Source of the DNA: Chloropicon primus | Taxonomy: Eukaryota; Chlorophyta; Chloropicophyceae; Chloropicales; Chloropicaceae | Direction: 5' to 3' | Length of the DNA stretch: 64,000 nt | Assembly: GCA_023205875.1 (NCBI GenBank) | Contig: CP060764.1 | Coordinates: 248,001 to 312,000 of the forward strand | Part shown: piece by piece, positions 57,806-64,000 of the stretch | How the letters are laid out: the number at the start of each line of letters is the position of its first letter | How positions within the stretch are numbered: the first letter of the stretch is position 1 | Notes under the pieces: model-generated | Database searches by the model: none | Seen by the model: the letters and a program-made list of their open reading frames with translations, nothing else | Told to the model about the DNA's origin: nothing | Made by a program: the position numbers and the translations under genes

Positions 57806-59091
57806 CTACAAAAGCTCGTCCTCCGCGGCGGCCTCAACTCCCCTCAAAAGAATGGTTTGAGCCCTATCTATCTTCTCTCTCTCTGCCAGGTCGATGTTGC
57901 CCATGTCAGACCTGCGACTTTGCTTTGAGCCCCAGCCGCCCTTCTGGAAATCCTGCCACTTTGCCCTCGCCTGCTTGGAGACGATCTGGTCCGAGCCCAA
58001 GATGACAGAGTCCTTCAAGGACGAGAACCCCGTCCCGGACAGATGCAACGATTGCTTGATCTGCGTGGCGTCCAGGTCGCTCAGCTTGTGAGGGTGCCCG
58101 TGAAGGGCGCTCGACTTGATCGCCCTCGCGCGCGGGGGATCTGCAGGGCGGCCCGCGCTTCTTTTCCTGCCCCTTGTCACCCTGTCGGGCATCCTCTCCG
58201 CGGCTTTGTCCAAGACGGCGGAGAACTGTTTGGGCAAAAAACCTTCCACGGACCCCTCGGCCGTGCCGTTTCCGGAAGGCTCGCTGCCAATGACCCCAGC
58301 ACCACTCGGCTCGCTCCTTCTCTTCTGCTCCTCGCTCACCCTGGACCCCAAGTTCAGCACAGCCTTCTCCGCCTCCTGCTTCTGTTCCTGGACCTGGAGC
58401 CACTGCTTGTGGTCGTTCGCCTCCACCTTGCGCTCCACCTCCGTGCTCTTGTAAGTCCTCTCCGTGGGAAACGTTGGAAGAAACCCAGGGATGTGTTTCG
58501 GGGCCTCGATGATCGGAGGATTGTCATCCCCCTCGTCAGCAAGTGCCGCCTCTGCTTGCTCCTCAAACACCTGGTCGAAGCTCTTGTTGGACAAAGTTAT
58601 GGTGGCCTTGACCTCCCCCTTCTTCGTCTGCACTCCGCTCTTGTGACTCTTGTCCAGAGGGAAGTTCTCCACCTTCCATCGGAACCCTTCCCGTCCCCTG
58701 CCGCCCACGTTCTTCACGTACCGGCTCACGCTCTCCGCACTCGATCCAACTTGATTCAAGGCAAGCAGGACGTCCACCACGTTTGCTTCCGTCCTGTGCG
58801 AATGCTCCACGAACTGAGGCAAAACGCAAGCGAGCAAGCAAGCGAGAGAGACAGACCTATCAGCATCGCCCCGTGACCGAGACCAGCAAGCGACAGAGAG
58901 ACAGAGAGACAGAGAGAGATCCATGATGATGAACTTACTTGTTGGGTTGTGGCACAAACGTGACTGACGTATTTTGCTATGACGTCGCTGACAGTGTCCA
59001 TGGCGGTGTTGGATGCTCGTGAGAAGCCGCTGTTCTTGAGAACCTGAGCGCTGCTCGCTTGGCACAACGCTCTCGAGAAAGCCTCCGACAT
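57806..59091 (-). CDS. TAF8: TFIID subunit TAF8, two exons
   Basis: Exons are 59091-58939 and 58813-57806 (GTAAGT..CAG, phase 0), 386 aa. The histone fold spans both exons: MDTVSDVIAKYVSHVCATTQ then FVEHSHRTEANVVDVLLALN. After a linker, the TAF8 C-terminal signature appears as PKHIPGFLPTFPTERTYKST. The remainder is charged and low-complexity with NLS-like runs (RGRKRSAGRP). TAF8 pairs with TAF10 in TFIID. The intron has GA/CT repeats on the sense-pyrimidine strand. A TGTAA on the minus strand lies about 65 nt past the stop, near the stop of convergent TGD2. Confidence 0.92.
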
Positions 59092-59453
59092 GACGGACAG
59101 TTCCCTCCTCTCCCTCTCCTCCCGCGACGCTCTGGTTAGAGAGATAGTGAATGAAGGCCAAAGGCGAGGAGGAATGGTGAGGAGGAGGAATGGTGAGGAG
59201 GAATGGTGAGGGAGGGGGTGGGAAAGAGGGGGTGGGCTCTTGCATTGTGCCTTCCCCTTGCTCTCTTGCTCTCTTGCTGCTTCCAAAGAGCCCTCACTCG
59301 ATAAGAATGACAATGAGAATGAGGCTTTGCCCTTCCCCTTGATCTCGGAAGGTCCCTGCAGGCTTTCTTGTCGCGTTTGGCGCCTTTGTCTTAGTATATG
59401 ATGTGTACGATCGTGTTACAGTGGTGTGCGAGTGAGAACAAGTGGGGGACGAG
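59092..59453. other. Intergenic region with dispersed element A
   Basis: The TAF8 5' flank with GGAGGAATGGTGA repeats (59163-59215) and element A copy 4 (59225-59320), then the 3' flank of the next minus-strand gene. No gene is supported. Confidence 0.5.
59225..59320 (-). repeat. Dispersed element A, copy 4
   Basis: The plus strand has GGGCTCTTGCATTGTGCC, CTTGCTCTCTTGCTCTCTTG, CTTCCAAAGAGCCCTCACTC and GATAAGAATGAC. It is about 135 bp upstream of the TAF8 start, in the same relative orientation as copies 1-3. Confidence 0.45.
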
Positions 59454-60443
59454 TTACTTGAAGAGCCCGTCCACTCTCTCCCTCTTGACGCCCTCTAGGA
59501 ATCGGAGAAACTCTTCAGCCCACCTGAGGTTGTACGTCAAATTTCTTGACCGCCACATGAAGACGACGAGAGCTACAAGGGCAAGGGCTTGCACCGCAAA
59601 ACCTGGTGTGACGTACGCCGTCCCCGTGATGACAGACTCCAGAACGTCTCCGAACTTGAGCGGGACCATCGCGAGGAAGCCGAGGATCACGGGCCACGGG
59701 AAGGGCCTGTTGGGGATGCCCAGGGGCCTGATGCTCCTGAGGTAACCAAACGTCAGTGGTATGATGAGAGACCAGAAGAAGCTGCTCCACGGCGTAACGA
59801 CCTGCCAAGCCATGGTCAGGCCAAGGCCCAGGGCGAACCTGCCGATGTGACCCATCGCCACCGCCTCTTTCTTCGAAGCGAGCTCCCACAGATACTTCTT
59901 CTGACACCGCTTCAAGCTGAACTTCCTGTACTCATCGATGGTCCCGAGCACCGCCGCCGCTGCAGCGTCCCAGGCACCCCGAGCTAGCGCATTCTGCTTC
60001 GAAAACCAAAATGCTGCCGCCAATTCCCTCAGCACCTTCCACTTTGCCAAGGCAAACTTCGCAGCCTTCGACTCGACGAGAACCTGCAGGACCTGGAACT
60101 TGAACCACTCGAAGCCCCTCTTGTACGTCGTCCTCACTTTGTACCTCGGATCCTTCGAACTCATCGTACGATCCGTCGGCAACATCCCCTCAACCTCCTC
60201 CCCCTTGCCCGATCCAGCCTCAGCCCTGGCCAACACCCTCCTCTCCTCCATACCTCCATTCCTCCATCGCTTCCCCTCCAAGCGTCCCAGTCCAACCACC
60301 TTACCGCATCTCTTGCTCGCCGTCGCCTTCCGAGTCGAGCACGAGCACAGGGACCGCACCCTCCTTGCTCCTCCTCCCCTCCTCGCCCCTCCCCTCGCGA
60401 GGGAACCTCCGCTCCTCTTCATCGCCCTCGACCTCGCCGTCAT
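59454..60443 (-). CDS. Putative plastid multipass membrane protein, unknown function
   Basis: Single exon, 329 aa. The first 90 residues are basic and Gly/Arg/Ser-rich, like a plastid transit peptide. A helical, Lys/Ala-rich section follows, including KFALAKWKVLRELAAAFWFS and a TIDEYRKFSLKRCQKKYLWE amphipathic stretch. Four hydrophobic segments occupy the C-terminal half: MAWQVVTPWSSFFWSLIIPL, WPVILGFLAMVPLKFGDVLE and AVQALALVALVVFMW are visible. The order and the sequence RPLGIPNRPFPWPVI suggest a thylakoid or envelope protein. I do not recognise the family. The start is the first ATG. Confidence 0.7.
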   Translation of the reverse strand: MTARSRAMKRSGGSLARGGARRGGGARRVRSLCSCSTRKATASKRCGKVVGLGRLEGKRWRNGGMEERRVLARAEAGSGKGEEVEGMLPTDRTMSSKDPRYKVRTTYKRGFEWFKFQVLQVLVESKAAKFALAKWKVLRELAAAFWFSKQNALARGAWDAAAAAVLGTIDEYRKFSLKRCQKKYLWELASKKEAVAMGHIGRFALGLGLTMAWQVVTPWSSFFWSLIIPLTFGYLRSIRPLGIPNRPFPWPVILGFLAMVPLKFGDVLESVITGTAYVTPGFAVQALALVALVVFMWRSRNLTYNLRWAEEFLRFLEGVKRERVDGLFK

Positions 60444-60817
60444 GACTCCTTATCCTCTTCATCCCCCCCTCCTCGGTTTTCGAGGCAACACGAGGGGTGA
60501 GCGAGTTTAGGGGAGTTTGACAGAACGACGGGCGAGGCAAGGGGAGCGACGGGGGGCATTATCGAAAAGATCGTCTCTTCCTCTTTCGAACGAGCCATTG
60601 CTTGACTTGTTTGGCGCTCTGGGGAAGATTTACGCGGAAGAGTTCTGTCTGCTCTCACTTGCTCTTGTGCTGGAGAACAGATCAAACGAGGTACCGAAGA
60701 GTTAGAGGGCCAAGGAAGGGTGTCTGTGCAGGAGGAAGGGCGTTGCGATGCACGGAAGCATCGCGCCTTGATTTTTGGTGCGAGCTGCTTTACAGGGGAG
60801 GTCACCGCTTGTAAATT
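60444..60817. other. Divergent promoter region
   Basis: About 370 bp between the membrane protein and the basic protein genes. One motif-B-like site is at 60572-60596 (CGTCTCTTCCTCTTTCGAAC), 222 bp before the plus-strand start. Nothing else is evident. Confidence 0.4.
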
Positions 60818-61333
60818 ATGGAGGGCGATGGACCTGACATCCCCTTGGATGCTCCCCCGCCCCCTTGGTGGCCTCCAAGAGGGACCAAGGAGTGGGAGAT
60901 CGCGGAGCCGTGTAGCACTCCGCCCCCGGAGTTGTGGGACAAGCAGACCTTGCTTGGTGCCGTGCCCCCGCCGTGCTGGCCAGCCGCGGAGGAGGAGGCG
61001 CTCGTCCTGAGCGGGGAGTTCATGCGGCAGCTCGCGTTGAGCGAAAAGAAGCGAAAGGAAAGGAGGAGGAAGGAGAAGGACAGCGGGGGCGAGGCCAGCC
61101 AAGGGAAGGGAAAGGCTACGCCGCAAGGTCTGCTGGAGGAGAGGAGGCGTTTCGAGCGGTCAGATGCCCTTGGGGACATTCTGAAGGGAAGGCAAGAAGT
61201 GAGGGACTTCAGGGAGGCCACGTACGGCGAGGGGCTCAGCGCCATCACCGACATGGAAGACCGGCTCAACGAGGCCTACGACGCGTTATGCTCGGCAAGC
61301 AGAGCTCCAATTTGGCCCACCCCGCCAATGTGA
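60818..61333 (+). CDS. Hypothetical Trp/Pro-rich and basic protein
   Basis: Single exon, 171 aa. It opens with DAPPPPWWPPRGTKEWE, followed by TPPPELWDKQTLLG, short Pro/Trp motifs. A basic central run (KKRKERRRKEKD) could be a nuclear signal. The C-terminal half is helical: LLEERRRFERSDALGDILKG and ITDMEDRLNEAYDAL. No family is recognised; nuclear location is an inference. Its 3' end is convergent with the lipin gene, stops 45 bp apart. Confidence 0.6.
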   Translation: MEGDGPDIPLDAPPPPWWPPRGTKEWEIAEPCSTPPPELWDKQTLLGAVPPPCWPAAEEEALVLSGEFMRQLALSEKKRKERRRKEKDSGGEASQGKGKATPQGLLEERRRFERSDALGDILKGRQEVRDFREATYGEGLSAITDMEDRLNEAYDALCSASRAPIWPTPPM

Positions 61334-61380
61334 ACAAGGAAATTGCAAGGGCTTCCAACAAAATGATGTATATCAAAATA

Positions 61381-63672
61381 TTATTCTGTATCTATCAATA
61401 TCTCGTGTTGAGGAACCTTCCAAAAGTTGTAGCCGCTGTACTTGTCGTGGTTGACGTGGTCGTTCTCGTCCTCCCTCCAATCGGGGAAGATGTCATCCAC
61501 CAGCTCATTGATGCCCTGCAAGGTGCTCTTGACTTGGCCATTGAGGGTGACCTGACCCTTCGGATTGATCGTGAAAATTCTTGAGGTGGGTATTCCAACC
61601 GCGGAGTAACTGATGTCATCTGTCGGCCTGTTGCCGAACCCGGCGTAAAAGGGGTTCCAGTCTTCCGGGAAGAGGTCCTTGATGGCCTGCAAAGACGCGA
61701 TCTTGAACTCGTCCGGCCTCTTCACGATCATCTCCCTGAAGAGAGAAGGTAGAATGCCGTCGGGAGAGATGATGACGGGCCCTATGGGCAATTTCGCTCC
61801 GTTCTGGTCCAAATTGAACAGGAAGTCCCGGGTGCTCGTCGCCTGACCAATGGACCTGGCACTCAAGTACATCACGTGGTACCCATTCTTTCTGATGTCC
61901 TTCAGCAGCTTGGTGACACCAGTGTGACTCCAGTCCCTTCCAATGGCTGTCATCATGTGCCCCAGAAAGTCACTTTTGGTTATCGTCCCATCGACGTCAC
62001 TCACGACCACCTTGCTGTTCCAGGGCATCAAGTAAATGTATGCGGTGGCAGTCTGAGTGCCCCACAGGCTCGAGTAGCAGCTGAACGTCACGCTGTTCTG
62101 ACCCTCTTTCAGATTCAGCATTTCAAGCTGCGCTGAGCTTGGAGTGAACATGCTGGAGGCCGATTCACTTTCCTCAGCGCCAGAAGCCTCTTCGGGGGCC
62201 ACCTCCTGGTTTTCGATGTCCGCTTCCGGGGCAGCATCGGGGCTCTTTCCGTCCTCTCCCTCCGCCTTGCCCTTGTCTTCCATCCCCTTTTCCGGGGTCC
62301 TGAAACTCGAAGAGAGCCAGGAGAAGAACCTCCATTTTTCTTCCTGCCTTTTGGTCCGCTCGATGATGTTCCAACTGAGGTTCACGGGCTGGCTGGGCTG
62401 CAAAGCGATGACGTGCTTTGGGCACTCCTTCGGGCACTCCTGGAATGCCAAGAAGGCCATCGTGATGCTCGAAACGTCGGACCACTTCATGAGAACGTTG
62501 CCAACCCTGCACACAAGGTCGTCCACGACGGCGGCACCATCAGGCACTCCCTTTGCGCCTCCTTTGAGAAGATCATCCAGGTCGGCCTTGGATATGATCT
62601 TGCTGTTGAAGATTTCTTGCACCTCGGCCGACGTCATCTCCAGCTCCCCCGCTTCCCCTATCGGCAGGGTGCCCGTCATCGCCTCGACGGAGGACTTGTC
62701 GTTCTCTATGATACAGTTTGCTAATTCTTGCCCGCACGCGGATATCTCCATGCTCTTGAAAGCCTTCAAGCCCGACCGCTTGAGCAAGCTCCTTGCCTCC
62801 GCTGCGAACTCCATGCTCCAACTCGTGGGCATCGAGTCCAGCGTGCTGTCAAGCGGAGGATCGCCTGGCTGGCTGCTGCTCGCGCCGTTCTCGCTACCCC
62901 TGTCCGAGTTCCCAGCAAGCTCAGCACCCAGGCTCACCTCCTGGTCCCCCTCAAAGGCGTCCACGTCGCTCACTACTAGCTCCTCCAGGGTGCACCCTTC
63001 CGCCATCTTCCTGATCCTCTCCTCCAGGGAGTTGGCCTTGTCCAGATCAACGCCCTCGTAAGCGTCCAAAGAAGCGGTCCTGTTGTGCGAAACCCGCACG
63101 GTCCCGTCTCGCATGATCTCAATGCCAGCTTGGCTGTCCAGGGAGAGGCTTCGGTCCAACGAGTAGTAGTTCTTCCCCGAGTTAGCGAGCGCCAACTGTG
63201 CAATAGGACTCATCCCCCCATCCTCCGGCGAGCTGTAGCCAGTCACGCCCAACGAGTCCAGCGAATCCCCGAGCATGGTCCCTGGGATGTCCTTGGCCCC
63301 CTCCGTGGCGCCCTCCTTCACCACGGCCTCCAATTCCCTCGCAGACTTGTCTATCGACTGCTTCCTCGATATCGTCGCGAGCTCATTCGTGTTGCTCGTC
63401 CCCGGAGCAAAGTAAGCGACCCCAGTCCTCCCCAGGCGCATGCTCCATGGCATCGTCACCCCATTCACCGTGATGTACACCTCCTTCTCTCGCCGCTTCA
63501 GCAGCCCCTGGTACTTGCCGAAGCGTACATAGAAGGGGCTTGAAGCGATGGAGGCGTCCTTCTTCTTGACGCACACGATGTCGACCGCTCCACTCAAGTG
63601 AGGGAACGGCAGAGTCACCGCATCCGTCACAGAGAACGAGGACGGGGACTGAGTCCCAGACCTGATGCTCAT
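61381..63672 (-). CDS. PAH1: Lipin-type phosphatidate phosphatase (PAH)
   Basis: Single exon, 763 aa from the ATG at 63672. The N-lipin domain is clear: GAVDIVCVKKKDASIASSPF, YVRFGKYQGLLKRREKEVYI and TVNGVTMPWSMRLGRTGVAYF. The C-terminal HAD domain has the catalytic DxDGT, read as SDVDGTITKSDFLGHM (DVDGT at about 559-563), and YHVMYLSARSIGQATSTRDF. A long acidic Ser/Glu linker separates the domains. The enzyme dephosphorylates phosphatidic acid to diacylglycerol at the ER/nuclear envelope, feeding storage and PE/PC synthesis. An upstream alternative start lacks homology. CDP-ethanolamine from PECT would meet this diacylglycerol in PE synthesis. Confidence 0.96.
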   Translation of the reverse strand: MSIRSGTQSPSSFSVTDAVTLPFPHLSGAVDIVCVKKKDASIASSPFYVRFGKYQGLLKRREKEVYITVNGVTMPWSMRLGRTGVAYFAPGTSNTNELATISRKQSIDKSARELEAVVKEGATEGAKDIPGTMLGDSLDSLGVTGYSSPEDGGMSPIAQLALANSGKNYYSLDRSLSLDSQAGIEIMRDGTVRVSHNRTASLDAYEGVDLDKANSLEERIRKMAEGCTLEELVVSDVDAFEGDQEVSLGAELAGNSDRGSENGASSSQPGDPPLDSTLDSMPTSWSMEFAAEARSLLKRSGLKAFKSMEISACGQELANCIIENDKSSVEAMTGTLPIGEAGELEMTSAEVQEIFNSKIISKADLDDLLKGGAKGVPDGAAVVDDLVCRVGNVLMKWSDVSSITMAFLAFQECPKECPKHVIALQPSQPVNLSWNIIERTKRQEEKWRFFSWLSSSFRTPEKGMEDKGKAEGEDGKSPDAAPEADIENQEVAPEEASGAEESESASSMFTPSSAQLEMLNLKEGQNSVTFSCYSSLWGTQTATAYIYLMPWNSKVVVSDVDGTITKSDFLGHMMTAIGRDWSHTGVTKLLKDIRKNGYHVMYLSARSIGQATSTRDFLFNLDQNGAKLPIGPVIISPDGILPSLFREMIVKRPDEFKIASLQAIKDLFPEDWNPFYAGFGNRPTDDISYSAVGIPTSRIFTINPKGQVTLNGQVKSTLQGINELVDDIFPDWREDENDHVNHDKYSGYNFWKVPQHEILIDTE

Positions 63673-64000
63673 GATATCACCTGATGATGGACAGTGTGTT
63701 TGCACTTTGGAGTTGTGTCTCCTCCTCCGTCGTCGTCGACGAACGCGAAACTATTTACCGAGGCTTTGGCTTCGTGCGCACGTCCAGTGGTTCGTCATCG
63801 TCATTCCAGTCGATCCGCTCATCCCTCGCTCGCTCTCCCCCTGCCGCTTCCGACCGTCCTCGTCCTCTGCCGCTCGTCGTTTCAGCTGCCTCGCCCGAGG
63901 GACTGCTGGCTTTCTTCGTCTCCCAGATGGATGCTCTTGTGCTTGGCTGGAGAGGATGAGAAGGATGATGATGGGGGAGGGGGGGTGATGGGGGAGGGGG
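63673..64000. other. Upstream flank of the lipin gene; window end
   Basis: It holds GTC repeats (63723-63735) and terminal GGATGATGGG repeats. A short plus-strand frame at the end has no recognisable content. No gene is supported. Confidence 0.4.

Noticed and set aside
1-64000. Retroelements, virus-like elements, rRNA, CRISPR or operon-like clusters
   Set aside because: I looked for reverse transcriptase, integrase, capsid or transposase motifs and long terminal repeats and saw none; the only mobile-element signal is the 49-bp hAT-like copy.

Overview
The window is nuclear DNA of a photosynthetic eukaryote, most likely a small chlorophyte green alga. Supporting this are spliceosomal introns with GT..AG ends (mostly 60-270 nt) and nucleus-encoded plastid proteins: TIC100, TGD2, plastid ribosomal protein L6, solanesyl diphosphate synthase and peroxiredoxin Q. 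Several genes carry TGTAA soon after the stop, as in chlorophyte poly(A) signals. The exons are GC-rich with heavy use of AGG, GAG and AAG codons, which would fit Chloropicon-like picoalgae, but that genus-level guess is an inference. I see no rRNA, convincing tRNA, CRISPR, retroelement or virus-derived gene.

Layout. Bases 1-7.4 kb: the 3' end of a mitochondrial inner membrane protease, a PP5-like phosphatase, a signal-peptide-peptidase-like protease and solanesyl diphosphate synthase. 7.9-17.4 kb: a small membrane protein, a J-domain/ferredoxin fusion, an oligopeptidase B-like peptidase and a HAD hydrolase (each with one apparent frameshift), an SGNH esterase, a 159-bp tandem repeat and RPB9. 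18.9-30.8 kb: a Slo/BK-like K+ channel, a KEN-box protein, a membrane purple acid phosphatase, a five-exon unknown gene, a receptor-type guanylate cyclase, a repeat-rich island with a SET-domain relic and a 49-bp hAT-like element, and a GT29 sialyltransferase-like gene. 31.5-43 kb: Tctex-type dynein light chain, TIM9, a membrane acyltransferase, an unknown small protein, a SUMO-like protein without the C-terminal GlyGly, a Cys-rich secreted protein, TIC100 and a secreted beta-sandwich-like protein. 43-64 kb: PrxQ, a second KEN-box protein, the second J-domain/ferredoxin paralogue, a secreted unknown, a PotD-like protein, VPS45, a 185-bp triplicated promoter repeat, PECT, a PRCC-family protein, L6, TGD2, TAF8, a plastid membrane protein, an unknown basic protein and a lipin-type phosphatidate phosphatase.

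The genes are mostly unrelated housekeeping functions, as expected in a nuclear chromosome. Three touch one theme, membrane lipid supply: PECT makes CDP-ethanolamine, lipin makes diacylglycerol and TGD2 imports lipid into the plastid. I see no cluster that forms a new pathway. The more unusual material is the non-coding layer: strand-biased pyrimidine repeats in introns, two dispersed promoter-proximal sequence families, triplicated repeats and a tiny transposon copy. Among proteins, the GlyGly-less SUMO-like protein, the two KEN-box proteins, the J-domain/ferredoxin pair and the guanylate cyclase with an insertion stand out.
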